Source: JBDTNK01 sp039933775
GTDB taxonomy: Bacteria; Chloroflexota; Limnocylindria; QHBO01
Assembly: GCA_039933775.1 (NCBI GenBank)
Contig: JBDTNK010000022.1
Location: forward strand, 1-32,285
Reading direction: 5' to 3'
Length of the DNA: 32,285 bases
Both the position numbers and the translations under genes were made by a program. The notes beneath the pieces are model-generated. The model was given only the letters and a program-made list of their open reading frames with translations, did no database searches and had not been told where the DNA came from. Positions 1-6,798 of this stretch are shown one piece after another (within the stretch, counting starts at the first letter, position 1; each line of letters starts with the position of its first letter).

Positions 1-24
1 CCCGATGCGCGATGGCGCGGAGAC

Positions 25-369
25 TCAGAAGCGGGACAGGACGCTCATAACCAGGCCTTCGACCAGCGTCCAGCCGATGAGGCCGGCGACGATCGCGGGA
101 TCCACGCCGCCGCCGATGGGGCTGCCGAAGCCGCCGCCGATACTGGCCGCGATCCCGGCGACCGGAGCGGCGACGGCATCGCTCAGCGGAACGATGAAGT
201 CGGCAATGGCGCCGGTGTCGGGCAGGACGCCCAGGTCGATGAGCACGCGCGCAACGAGAATAAGCTGCACGACGCCGAACCCGAGCACGACGGCGCGCCG
301 CAGGAGCGCCACCGGTCCACGCCTGCCTCCAGCGGCCGCGAGACCGCCCTGACCGAACATATCCGCCAC
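25..369 (-). CDS. YggT-like small membrane protein
   Basis: A 114-aa protein with two hydrophobic segments (about residues 20-50 and 85-110) separated by a Gly/Pro-rich stretch. The pattern of an N-terminal helix, a short loop with a Pro-Leu-Ser-Asp-Ala run, and a C-terminal helix is that of the YggT family, whose members are integral membrane proteins of unclear function often found near cell-division or osmotic-stress genes. The start is GTG at 369, preceded by an AGGAG Shine-Dalgarno (complement of 376-380) at 6 nt; the ATG at 360 is an alternative. Nothing lies between its stop and the left edge. The family assignment rests on pattern only; a generic membrane protein is the alternative. 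Confidence 0.6.
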   Translation of the reverse strand: MADMFGQGGLAAAGGRRGPVALLRRAVVLGFGVVQLILVARVLIDLGVLPDTGAIADFIVPLSDAVAAPVAGIAASIGGGFGSPIGGGVDPAIVAGLIGWTLVEGLVMSVLSRF

Positions 370-375
370 GTGGAG

Positions 376-380
376 CTCCT
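376..380 (-). promoter_or_regulatory. Shine-Dalgarno site of the YggT-like gene
   Basis: AGGAG on the minus strand, 6 nt before the GTG at 369. It decides for the GTG start over the in-frame ATG three codons later. Confidence 0.6.
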
Positions 381-437
381 TTTACTGACCGAGCAAGCGC
401 TCCATGCTAGGCGTAGCTGTCAACGAGGCGCACTTCC

Positions 438-457
438 TTGCCGATGCGTGCGTGGCG
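438..457 (+). repeat. Intergenic repeat A, copy 1
   Basis: Core GCCGATGCGTGCGTGG at 440-455, identical in copies at 573-588 and 4646-4661 and inverted with a 2-nt insertion near 4526. All copies lie in the two long gene-free gaps of the window and none in a gene. Confidence 0.8.
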
Positions 458-570
458 CCCCGAGTTGTTGCAGCCCGTGCACGTAACGGCCAACGACGGC
501 ACTCTGCGTGGCGGATTCGTGCACCGATATGCAAAAGCCGGCCATCGAGCAGGCGATTTCGGGGCTTTCC

Positions 571-590
571 TGGCCGATGCGTGCGTGGGG
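571..590 (+). repeat. Intergenic repeat A, copy 2
   Basis: Second direct copy of the 16-nt core (573-588), 133 bp after copy 1. The rest of the 370-674 gap shows no coding signal: its open frames in both directions have no family resemblance and run across the repeats. Confidence 0.8.
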
Positions 591-617
591 CGCAACCGCA
601 ACGATTGAGCCCGCGAC

Positions 618-637
618 TTGACCCACCGAGTTGGGTC
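618..637 (-). repeat. Palindromic intergenic repeat B, copy 1
   Basis: GACCCA-N6-TGGGTC dyad at 620-637. Read on the minus strand it matches the B copies at 4373 and 4709. It ends 24 bp before the -10 hexamer of the sigma-factor gene, so it is placed like an operator or activator site. Confidence 0.7.
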
Positions 638-661
638 GAATCGCGCATCCAGTCGGGCAGG

Positions 662-667
662 TAGCAT
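662..667 (+). promoter_or_regulatory. Putative leaderless -10 of the sigma-factor gene
   Basis: TAGCAT ends 7 nt before the ATG at 675 and there is no Shine-Dalgarno between. No convincing -35 is seen. The spacing would put the transcription start at or next to the start codon. Confidence 0.5.
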
Positions 668-674
668 GTGACGA

Positions 675-1682
675 ATGACTGATGCCACCCTTCAGCAGGC
701 CCCGCCGCACGCGAGTGCGACCGCCGCCGAGCTTACCGACAGCCTCGAGCAGCACCGTCACGAGCTGACGGCCTACGCATACCGCATGCTGGGTTCCGCC
801 TTCGAGGCAGAGGACGCCGTCCAGGACACGTTCGTCCGTGCCTGGCGCGGCATCGAGCGCTTCGAAGGGCGCGCGGCGCTCCGCTCCTGGCTCTACCGCA
901 TCACCACCAACGTCTGCCTCGACATGCTCCACGGCCGGCAGCGGCGCGCCGTGCCGATCGATCTGGGGCCTGCCTCGCCGGCAACGTCCGCGCTGGGCGC
1001 TCCACTGGATGAGTCAGCCTGGGTCGAGCCCATGCCCGACGGCCGCGTGCTGCCGGAGATCGCGGATCCGGCCGACCTGACGGTGGCGCGCGAGTCGATC
1101 CGGCTGGCGTTCGTCGCCGCGCTGCAGCATCTGCCGCCGCGACAGCGCGCGGTGCTCATCCTGCGCGACGTGCTGCGCTGGCGGGCCAGCGAGGTGGCGG
1201 AGCTGCTCGAGACATCGGTCGCATCGGTCAATAGCGCGCTGCAACGCGCACGGGCCACGCTTGCGGAGCGAAAGATCGACGATGGGGCCACCCCGGGACC
1301 GATGGACGACGGGCAGCGCGCACTCCTCGATCGCTATGTCGACGCCTTCGAGCGCTACGACATGGACAAGCTGACCGCGCTGCTGCACGAGGACGCCAAC
1401 TGGTCGATGCCGCCGTATGCGCTCTGGCTGCAGACCCACGCCGATATCGCGCAGTGGTGCCTGGGTCCGGGGATCGCCTGCCGCGGCTCACGCCTGGTGC
1501 CGACCATGGCCAACGGGCGCCCGGCCTACGGCCAGTACAAGCCGGCGCCCGATGGCGGCCTGGATCCGTGGTCGCTGCAGATCGTGGAGATGTCAGGCGG
1601 GCGCATCAGCGGCATCACCTTCTTTCTCGACACCGCCCGCCTCTTCCCGCTCTTCGGCTTGCCCGCCCACCTCGACGCCTGA
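675..1682 (+). CDS. ECF sigma factor with SnoaL-like C-terminal domain (SigG/TIGR02960 type)
   Basis: A 335-aa RNA polymerase sigma factor. Region 2 spans about residues 25-95 (with the RMLGSAFEAEDAVQDTF core and a RSWLYRITTN segment), and region 4 about residues 140-195 (LPPRQRAVLILRDVL, then a helix-turn-helix ending SVNSALQRARA). The last 120 residues form a SnoaL/NTF2-like domain with WSMPPYALWL, which in ECF families of this kind modulates activity in place of an anti-sigma factor. The length and order fit the TIGR02960 (SigG-like) family. The start is ATG 675, next to a leaderless-type -10. The 3' end overlaps the convergent STAS gene by 90 bp. Its target genes cannot be read from the window. 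Confidence 0.9.
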   Translation: MTDATLQQAPPHASATAAELTDSLEQHRHELTAYAYRMLGSAFEAEDAVQDTFVRAWRGIERFEGRAALRSWLYRITTNVCLDMLHGRQRRAVPIDLGPASPATSALGAPLDESAWVEPMPDGRVLPEIADPADLTVARESIRLAFVAALQHLPPRQRAVLILRDVLRWRASEVAELLETSVASVNSALQRARATLAERKIDDGATPGPMDDGQRALLDRYVDAFERYDMDKLTALLHEDANWSMPPYALWLQTHADIAQWCLGPGIACRGSRLVPTMANGRPAYGQYKPAPDGGLDPWSLQIVEMSGGRISGITFFLDTARLFPLFGLPAHLDA

Positions 1683-1937
1683 ACCGTCCTCGCAGCGGAT
1701 GACATCGGCCAGTCCGCTGAGCTCCAGGAGCTCCTGAAGCTCCACATTGGCGTTTCGCAGCACGATCTCGTGCCCACGGCGTCGCGCATCGAGCTGCAGC
1801 CGCGCCACGGCGTCCACCGTCGAGCAGTCCGGCCGCGTGATCTCCGTCACGTCGCACTCCACGACGGCCGCATGCGACTGCTCCACGAGCACATGCAGGC
1901 GCGCCCATACGTCGTCTCCTCGCCGCGCATCCCTCAC
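1593..1937 (-). CDS. STAS-domain protein (anti-sigma-antagonist-like)
   Basis: A 114-aa protein whose residues about 15-80 read as a STAS fold: a beta-strand with VVECDVTEITRPDCSTVDAVARL, where the Asp-Cys-Ser-Thr loop sits at the place of the phosphorylatable serine, then the helix QLDARRRGHEIVLRN and VELQELLELSGLADVI. STAS proteins bind anti-sigma factors or act as phospho-switches. The acidic tail from residue 85 lies over the sigma-factor gene and may not be constrained as protein. An in-frame TGA two codons before the ATG at 1937 makes this the first possible start. It is convergent with the ECF sigma gene; no anti-sigma kinase is nearby, so partners are unknown. Confidence 0.7.
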   Translation of the reverse strand: MRDARRGDDVWARLHVLVEQSHAAVVECDVTEITRPDCSTVDAVARLQLDARRRGHEIVLRNANVELQELLELSGLADVIRCEDGSGVEVGGQAEEREEAGGVEKEGDAADAPA

Positions 1938-2034
1938 ACCCCCACTGACCGATGCGACCGCTGAAACTCATCGGGACTTCTGGGCAGACCGATGACGGTT
2001 CGCGGCCGGCCACATCTCGCCGGCGAAAGATGCG

Positions 2035-2040
2035 TAGCAT
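2035..2040 (+). promoter_or_regulatory. Putative leaderless -10 of the MFS gene
   Basis: TAGCAT ends 6 nt before the GTG at 2047, the same hexamer as before the sigma-factor gene. No Shine-Dalgarno or clear -35 is visible. Confidence 0.5.
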
Positions 2041-2046
2041 GCCCGG

Positions 2047-3312
2047 GTGACCGACGAGGCGCGGCGAGTGCAGCGCATCTACCTGCTGCTGACCCTGCTC
2101 ACGACCCTGGCCGCTTCGTTCATCTGGGGCATCAACACCCTCTTCCTGCTTGATGCGGGACTCAGCAACACCGAGGCATTCGCCGCCAACGCCTTCTTCA
2201 CCGTTGGGCAGGTGCTGTTCGAGATACCGACCGGGGTCGTGGCTGACACGCGCGGCCGGCGCTTCTCGTTCATGCTCGGCGCCGCCACGTTGCTCAGCGC
2301 CACGCTCCTCTACCTCGTCATGTGGAACATGCACGCACCGCTGTGGGGCTGGGCCATCGCCTCGATCCTGCTGGGCCTGGGCTTCACCTTCTTCTCCGGG
2401 GCGACCGAGGCGTGGCTCGTCGACGCGCTGGGTGCGACCGGCTTCAGCGGAGACCTCGAGTCGGTCTTCGGTCGAGCGCAGGTCGTGGGCGGCGGCGCAA
2501 TGCTGGTGGGATCGGTCGGCGGCGGAGTGATCGCGCAGCTCACCGACCTGGGCGTGCCGTACATCGCCCGCGCCGCGATGCTGGGCGTCACACTCGTCGT
2601 GGCCTGGTTCTTCATGCACGACGTGGGCTTCACGCCGCAGCGCGACCCCAGTCCGATCGCCGCCGTGCGGACCGTGGTCCGCGGTGCCGTCGACGGCGGC
2701 CTGCGCAATCGCCCGGTGCGCTGGCTGATGCTCGCCGCGCCGTTCACGGTGGGCGTGGGCTTCTACGCCTTCTATGCGTTCCAGCCCTACCTGCTGCAGC
2801 TGTACGGGGACCCGAATGCCTACAGCATCGCCGGGTTGGCGGCCGCGGTCGTGGCCGGGGCGCAGATCATCGGCGGACTGATCGTGCCGTGGATTCGCCG
2901 CTTCTTCGCGCGTCGCACCCACGTCATCATCGTGAGCACCGCGGTCGGCGGAGCGCTGCTGGCCGGCATCGGTCTCACGGGCAGCTTCGTCGTCGCCCTG
3001 CTGCTGCTCGTGGTGTGGTGCATGATCGCCGCGATCGAGACGCCGATGCGACAGGCGTTCATCAACGGCCTCATTCCATCCGAGCAGCGGGCCACGGTCC
3101 TGTCGTTCGACTCGCTCATGGGCTCGGCGGGCGGCGTCGTCGCGCAGCCGGCCCTGGGCCGCACCGCGGACGTCTTCGGCTACGGCGCTTCATATCTCGC
3201 GGCCGGCGCGATCCAGCTGCTGGCGCTGCCTTTTGTCCTGCTCGCGCGGCGCGAGGACGCGATCTCCGATCCGATCCAGGCGGGCGTCGGCGAGCCTTCG
3301 CCGGCTCCCTAA
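2047..3312 (+). CDS. Major facilitator superfamily transporter
   Basis: A 421-aa integral membrane protein with about twelve hydrophobic segments. The loop after the second segment reads VADTRGRRFSFMLGAA, the MFS loop signature (D-x-x-G-R-R). A shorter related loop and a central cytoplasmic stretch (about 195-225) separate the two six-helix halves. The family moves small solutes by proton coupling or facilitated diffusion; the substrate cannot be predicted, and no regulator or biosynthetic gene adjoins it. The start is GTG 2047, supported by the -10 hexamer 6 nt upstream; the ATG at 2039 is out of frame. The stop overlaps the convergent secreted-protein gene by 4 bp. Confidence 0.9.
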   Translation: MTDEARRVQRIYLLLTLLTTLAASFIWGINTLFLLDAGLSNTEAFAANAFFTVGQVLFEIPTGVVADTRGRRFSFMLGAATLLSATLLYLVMWNMHAPLWGWAIASILLGLGFTFFSGATEAWLVDALGATGFSGDLESVFGRAQVVGGGAMLVGSVGGGVIAQLTDLGVPYIARAAMLGVTLVVAWFFMHDVGFTPQRDPSPIAAVRTVVRGAVDGGLRNRPVRWLMLAAPFTVGVGFYAFYAFQPYLLQLYGDPNAYSIAGLAAAVVAGAQIIGGLIVPWIRRFFARRTHVIIVSTAVGGALLAGIGLTGSFVVALLLLVVWCMIAAIETPMRQAFINGLIPSEQRATVLSFDSLMGSAGGVVAQPALGRTADVFGYGASYLAAGAIQLLALPFVLLARREDAISDPIQAGVGEPSPAP

Positions 3313-4247
3313 CCTTCGGTGCTGGGCCGCGAGCGACCCCTGAGCCTTTGCCGAGCGAGGATGGCGGTACCCAGGACGGCAAGGCTACCGCCCAGCAGCA
3401 ACCAGGCATTCCTGCTGATCGAGGCGCTGGCGGACGTCGCGTCGGTCGCCTCCGGCGTCGGCGTTGCTGCGTCGGCCGGCTCAGCCCCCGGCGTGGCGCC
3501 TGCCGGCGTCGCATCGGGGCGGCGAGCGACGACGACCGGCGACGCGGCGAGCGAGGCGCCAGCGGAGGCGGATGCCGCCAGGGTGGAGCTGCTCACCGGC
3601 GAGGCGCCGCCACCGGACGTCCCCGCTGTCTGCGAGGCGATCGGCGCCAGCGGTGCCGGCGAGGTGACCGTGCTGCCCGGTTGCCCCGTCGGCTGCGCCG
3701 TCGGGACCGGCGGGCGCAGCGTAGGCGGGACCGTGGGTTGGGGACGAGGTGAGGGGCGGGGTGAGGGGCGCGGCGTCGGAGCCTGCGTCGGTGGCGCCTG
3801 CGTCGGTGGCGGCGTCGGCGGCGACGTGACCTGCGTCACCACGACGGCATCAGTCAGCCTGAGCGTGGGGTCGAGGCCGATGGCCACCGCCCGAAAGGTG
3901 ACCGTCCATGTGCCCACCGGTAGGGGCGATGAGGCGCGCCACGTTCCGCCGGCCGCGTCGCTGGCGATGAGCGCCAGGTCGAGCGTCATGTCGGCGTCCT
4001 CGATCTCGGCCCGAACCGACTGCGCATCGCGCGCCGGGCCGCTGGTGTAGTCGACGATGAAGACGAAGCTCGTCGCGGTAGTGCCGTGTCCCGGCGAGAC
4101 GCTCCCGCCGACGAGCTCGCTACCGGCGGCGCGCAGCGGCAGCGGAACGCTGATGAGGCAGATGACCCCGGCGAAGAGGGCAAGCAGCGCGGGACGCCCG
4201 AAGTGGGCCGGCATCCGCCGGGACGCTGCCTTGCGTGAGATGGGCAC
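3309..4247 (-). CDS. Secreted, membrane-anchored proline-rich surface protein
   Basis: A 312-aa protein of unrecognised family with a clear architecture. A signal peptide covers residues 1-41 (basic start, hydrophobic core LLALFAGVICLISVPLPL, then RAAG). A folded domain of about 100 residues (42-140) starts with GGSVSPGHGTTATSFVF and has the alternating beta pattern of an Ig-like or CopC-like domain. A Pro/Thr/Ala/Ser-rich stalk of about 130 residues follows, then a C-terminal transmembrane helix (about 285-302) and a basic tail. This is the layout of a cell-surface protein held on a stalk. The start is GTG 4247; ATG 4214 would still leave a signal peptide. The low-complexity stalk is encoded by GC-rich short repeats (3720-3830). 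Confidence 0.7.
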   Translation of the reverse strand: MPISRKAASRRMPAHFGRPALLALFAGVICLISVPLPLRAAGSELVGGSVSPGHGTTATSFVFIVDYTSGPARDAQSVRAEIEDADMTLDLALIASDAAGGTWRASSPLPVGTWTVTFRAVAIGLDPTLRLTDAVVVTQVTSPPTPPPTQAPPTQAPTPRPSPRPSPRPQPTVPPTLRPPVPTAQPTGQPGSTVTSPAPLAPIASQTAGTSGGGASPVSSSTLAASASAGASLAASPVVVARRPDATPAGATPGAEPADAATPTPEATDATSASASISRNAWLLLGGSLAVLGTAILARQRLRGRSRPSTEG

Positions 4248-4372
4248 GGTCTCGGGCCTCGATCATGGGCGGGCCTGACATCATGCCACCGCCAATCGCC
4301 GATATCGAGGCCCAGCGCTGGAAAGCGGTGCTCCTGCGAGACGCCACGCCCGCCACGCCGCGACGGGGCTCC

Positions 4373-4392
4373 TGACCCAACTGGGTGGGTCA
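4373..4392 (+). repeat. Palindromic intergenic repeat B, copy 2
   Basis: TGACCCAACTGGGTGGGTCA, a perfect 7-bp dyad (TGACCCA/TGGGTCA) containing an inner ACCCA/TGGGT dyad. About 45 bp around it align with the copy at 4709, including the CCGCGACGG and CTCCTGACC flanks. Confidence 0.85.
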
Positions 4393-4523
4393 GATCGCGC
4401 GCCGGTCGTCGGCTCCGCGCGCGACGTGGCCCGATCCGAGGCCGCCGCGATACTGCGACCGAGTGTATGGCGTGGCGGAGCTGCGTGGCCGAGTTGTCTG
4501 GGTGAGTAGCGTGACCGGTCTTG

Positions 4524-4545
4524 CGCCACACGCACGCATCGGCCA
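4524..4545 (-). repeat. Intergenic repeat A, copy 3 (inverted)
   Basis: Reverse complement of repeat A with a 2-nt insertion. With copy 4 it forms an inverted pair about 100 bp apart. The 4248-4875 gap shows no gene; beyond the A and B repeats I see nothing I can assign. Confidence 0.7.
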
Positions 4546-4643
4546 CTAAACAGGCTTCAGACGGCGGTACATGGCCGCAATGTCCCCGCGGTGCACAGCG
4601 CGGCCAAGCAGAAGCCGGAGTTCGCCAGATTCACAACGGAAGT

Positions 4644-4663
4644 TGGCCGATGCGTGCGTGGCG
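4644..4663 (+). repeat. Intergenic repeat A, copy 4
   Basis: TGGCCGATGCGTGCGTGGCG, 19 of 20 positions identical to copies 1 and 2. It is followed 45 bp later by a B copy, as copy 2 is followed by B copy 1. Confidence 0.85.
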
Positions 4664-4708
4664 TGCAAGCCGGCTCGCGCCACGCGACCGCGCCGCGACG
4701 GCCACTCC

Positions 4709-4728
4709 TGACCCAACTGGGTGAGTCA
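4709..4728 (+). repeat. Palindromic intergenic repeat B, copy 3
   Basis: TGACCCAACTGGGTGAGTCA, one base different from copy 2. It forms an inverted pair with copy 4 across 32 bp, so the transcript could fold into a long hairpin. Confidence 0.85.
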
Positions 4729-4760
4729 GATCCCGCGAGTCGCCCGGAATCTGCTCGATT

Positions 4761-4780
4761 TGACCCACCCAGTTGGGTAA
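4761..4780 (-). repeat. Palindromic intergenic repeat B, copy 4 (inverted)
   Basis: TGACCCACCCAGTTGGGTAA, the reverse complement of copy 2 but for the last two positions. It lies 95 bp before the methyltransferase start. Confidence 0.85.
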
Positions 4781-4875
4781 CACCGAGACGTGGACGAGGG
4801 AGCCTACTCGGCAACCAGCCGCGCCCAGCGCGCCACACACGTGCGGCGGTCCGGTGCGCTACGCTCGGGCGACCG

Positions 4876-5562
4876 ATGCCTGGCTGCCCCTGCTGTCCCC
4901 CGCCGGTCGACTATGACCCGATCTTCAACGACCGGGCGGCACGCGACGAGCTGCGAGCGTACCGTCGCGATGGCCCGCAGGGCACGACCAGACGCCTCAT
5001 CGACGCGCTCGTCGCCGAGGGCGTGAAGGGCGCCGCAGTGCTCGACGTCGGAGCTGGCGTGGGGGTTGTCGGCTTCGAGCTGCTCGACGCCGGTGCGAGC
5101 AGCCTGACCGATATCGATGCCTCGCATGCCTACCTCGATGCGGCGCGCTCCGAGGCGGAGCGGCGCGGCCTCGAAGATCGTGCCACCTTCCATTTCGGCG
5201 ACTTCGTGGGGCTCGCCCCGTCCATCGATCTCGCGGACGTCGTCGCGCTCGACCGCGTCGTGTGCTGCTACGGCGATGCGCGGGCGTTGGCGGCGGCGGC
5301 GGTCGACCGCAGCCAACGCGTCATCGGCCTGGTCTATCCAATCGACCGATGGTGGATCCGTCTGGGCATCCGCGTCGCGAACCTGGCGTTACGCGTGGGG
5401 CGCCAGTCCTACCGCGGCTACGTGCATCCGGTGCGTGTCGTGGACGGGGCGATTCGCTCCGGCGGGTTCGAGCGCGTCTTCCTGAAGCGCGGCTGGATCT
5501 GGCAGGTGGTGGTCTACCGGCGCGTTGTCAGCATCGATGGTTTGCGTCGAAGCCCTGCTTGA
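4876..5562 (+). CDS. Class I SAM-dependent methyltransferase
   Basis: A 228-aa Rossmann-fold methyltransferase. Motif I is VLDVGAGVGVVG (about residues 55-66), followed by an acidic motif II (LTDIDAS) that would hold the SAM ribose, and VVALDRVVCCY in the position of motif IV. The N-terminus carries a tight Cys cluster (GCPCCPP), which could bind metal and is unusual for the fold. The C-terminal half has a hydrophobic stretch near WWIRLGIRVANLALRV, as in membrane-associated BchM/UbiE-like enzymes. The substrate is unknown. The start is ATG 4876, with a TACGCT hexamer 10 nt before it. The 3' end overlaps the convergent secreted-protein gene by 35 bp. Confidence 0.8.
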   Translation: MPGCPCCPPPVDYDPIFNDRAARDELRAYRRDGPQGTTRRLIDALVAEGVKGAAVLDVGAGVGVVGFELLDAGASSLTDIDASHAYLDAARSEAERRGLEDRATFHFGDFVGLAPSIDLADVVALDRVVCCYGDARALAAAAVDRSQRVIGLVYPIDRWWIRLGIRVANLALRVGRQSYRGYVHPVRVVDGAIRSGGFERVFLKRGWIWQVVVYRRVVSIDGLRRSPA

Positions 5563-6367
5563 AGTACTGCGCGTACCGCACCGGCCCGCCGGTGAAGCCT
5601 TCGTCCTCGCAGCTGGCCATCGCGCCGCGTCCGGTGCTGGCGCCCGCCACCCAGCTGGGATGCCGGCTGAAAACGTCGCTGTCACCGGTGATCTGCGCCC
5701 ACATGCGCGGCGTCGAGTAGAAGCCCACGCCCGCGACGCGCATCGACTCGAGGTAATCGCGGGCTCCCTGCAGCGCGGCCACGTTGCGCGCCGGATCGCC
5801 ACGCCACGAGTTCACGGTCTCGACGTCGAGCCACCAGAACGCGTCCCGCGGCGTGCGCGTCGCGCCGGCGGGCGCGAGACCCAGCGTGATAGCGGCATTC
5901 ACCGCGGTGCGATACGAGTCCGCAGCGGCATTCCAGCCATAGTCGTAGGCACAATCAACCGTGTCAGCGCCGGGCAGCGCGACGGTGTCGCACGGACGAG
6001 GCACGACCTGGCCACGCGGCCAGTACGACGACAGCTCTGGGCCGGGGTTGGCGGTGTTGGCATAGAACTCCACCCCCGGACCGCCCCACGCCAGCTGACC
6101 GCTGCCATCCGGCGCAGCGAGGCAGGGATTGGCGCTGTACACGCGGCCACCGTTGACGCCCACGATCGTAAAGGCCGCGGAGCGCGGATATGGGCTGCCG
6201 CACTGGGGATATGAGATGTCGTAGCCGATGGGCGGGTTCTTGGCGAGCTGATCGCTGACCGGGCCGACCGCAGCCACCGGCGTCGCTGAGGCGAGCAGAC
6301 CCAGCACGAGGATGGGCAGCGCGAGGACGAGGCGCAGGCGACGAGGGGCAACTGCTCGGGCAAGCAT
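5528..6367 (-). CDS. Secreted glycoside-hydrolase-like protein (DUF1906/GH25-like barrel)
   Basis: A 279-aa exported protein. From ATG 6367 the N-terminus is a signal peptide (MLARAVAPRRLRL, hydrophobic LPILVLGLLASATPVAA). The mature part opens with GYDISYPQCG, a strand-plus-Asp start seen in GH25/DUF1906-like barrels, and contains FWWLDVETVNSW, where the paired Asp/Glu are the likely catalytic or pseudo-catalytic residues. Several Cys could form disulfides outside the cell. Such proteins are thought to act on cell-wall polymers; here that is inference. A longer frame extends to 6448 but adds a non-signal basic stretch before the signal peptide, so 6367 is preferred. Confidence 0.65.
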   Translation of the reverse strand: MLARAVAPRRLRLVLALPILVLGLLASATPVAAVGPVSDQLAKNPPIGYDISYPQCGSPYPRSAAFTIVGVNGGRVYSANPCLAAPDGSGQLAWGGPGVEFYANTANPGPELSSYWPRGQVVPRPCDTVALPGADTVDCAYDYGWNAAADSYRTAVNAAITLGLAPAGATRTPRDAFWWLDVETVNSWRGDPARNVAALQGARDYLESMRVAGVGFYSTPRMWAQITGDSDVFSRHPSWVAGASTGRGAMASCEDEGFTGGPVRYAQYFKQGFDANHRC

Positions 6368-6536
6368 GGGCGCTTCGACCCTACAGGCTCCTCGCGGGTC
6401 TCGCAAGCGAGGCCGCGCGATTGACCGGGCAACGGTGATCCCGACCAACCGCGCGGTACGCTGGCCTGAGCGCTACGAGCGTCCGCCGGCGAGCGCTCGG
6501 CGCTGCTTGGCGCGCTAGGTCTCCCCGTTGCGCTCG

Positions 6537-6624
6537 CCCTCCGCCTGGCTGGGGCGCGGCGGCCTTCTTGCCGGCTCCTCTCCAGCATGCAACGATCCCT
6601 CCGCTCGGCTGGGCCGCGGCCGCG
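6537..6624. repeat. Pair of 28-bp direct repeats in a divergent intergenic region
   Basis: Two GC-rich copies (6537-6564 and 6597-6624) start CCCTCCGC and continue GGCTGGG-N-CGCGGC, with about five mismatches. They lie in the 431-bp gap between the divergent secreted-protein and oxidoreductase genes. Otherwise that gap shows no gene on either strand that I can support. Confidence 0.4.
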
Positions 6625-6786
6625 TGTCGGCGTCTTCAGGAAGGCCCTCGGTCTTGCTGGCTCCCGCTGGCACCTCGTCACCTCCTGTCTTCGCTTGCCC
6701 ACCGCCCGATGCCAGCGGTCAAATCCGCGCATCGGTCGGTTCACCTGAAACAGTCCGCGTGCCGCGTGTGTGGCTCGTCCGGCGCG

Positions 6787-6792
6787 TACCGT
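6787..6792 (+). promoter_or_regulatory. Putative leaderless -10 of the F420 oxidoreductase gene
   Basis: TACCGT ends 6 nt before ATG 6799. No Shine-Dalgarno is present. Confidence 0.45.
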
Positions 6793-6798
6793 AGCCAC

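Noticed and set aside
404..932. Short open frames over the 370-674 and 4248-4875 gaps
   Set aside because: Their translations consist of the repeat cores (for example DPPSWV, RCVRG) and are in conflict between strands; they reflect the repeats, not proteins.
2322..3752. 476-aa plus-strand frame and the 435-aa minus-strand frame at 1615-2922
   Set aside because: Both are shadows of the MFS, secreted-protein and sigma/STAS genes, with low-complexity Arg/Gly/Ala translations.
3720..3830. Short GC-rich tandem repeats as a regulatory or CRISPR-like array
   Set aside because: They encode the Pro/Thr/Arg-rich stalk of the secreted protein in frame and have no spacer structure.
5648..5664. CACCCAGCTGGGATG as a further B repeat
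   Set aside because: It lies within the coding sequence of the secreted protein, lacks the outer GACCCA/TGGGTC arms and matches only the central palindrome.
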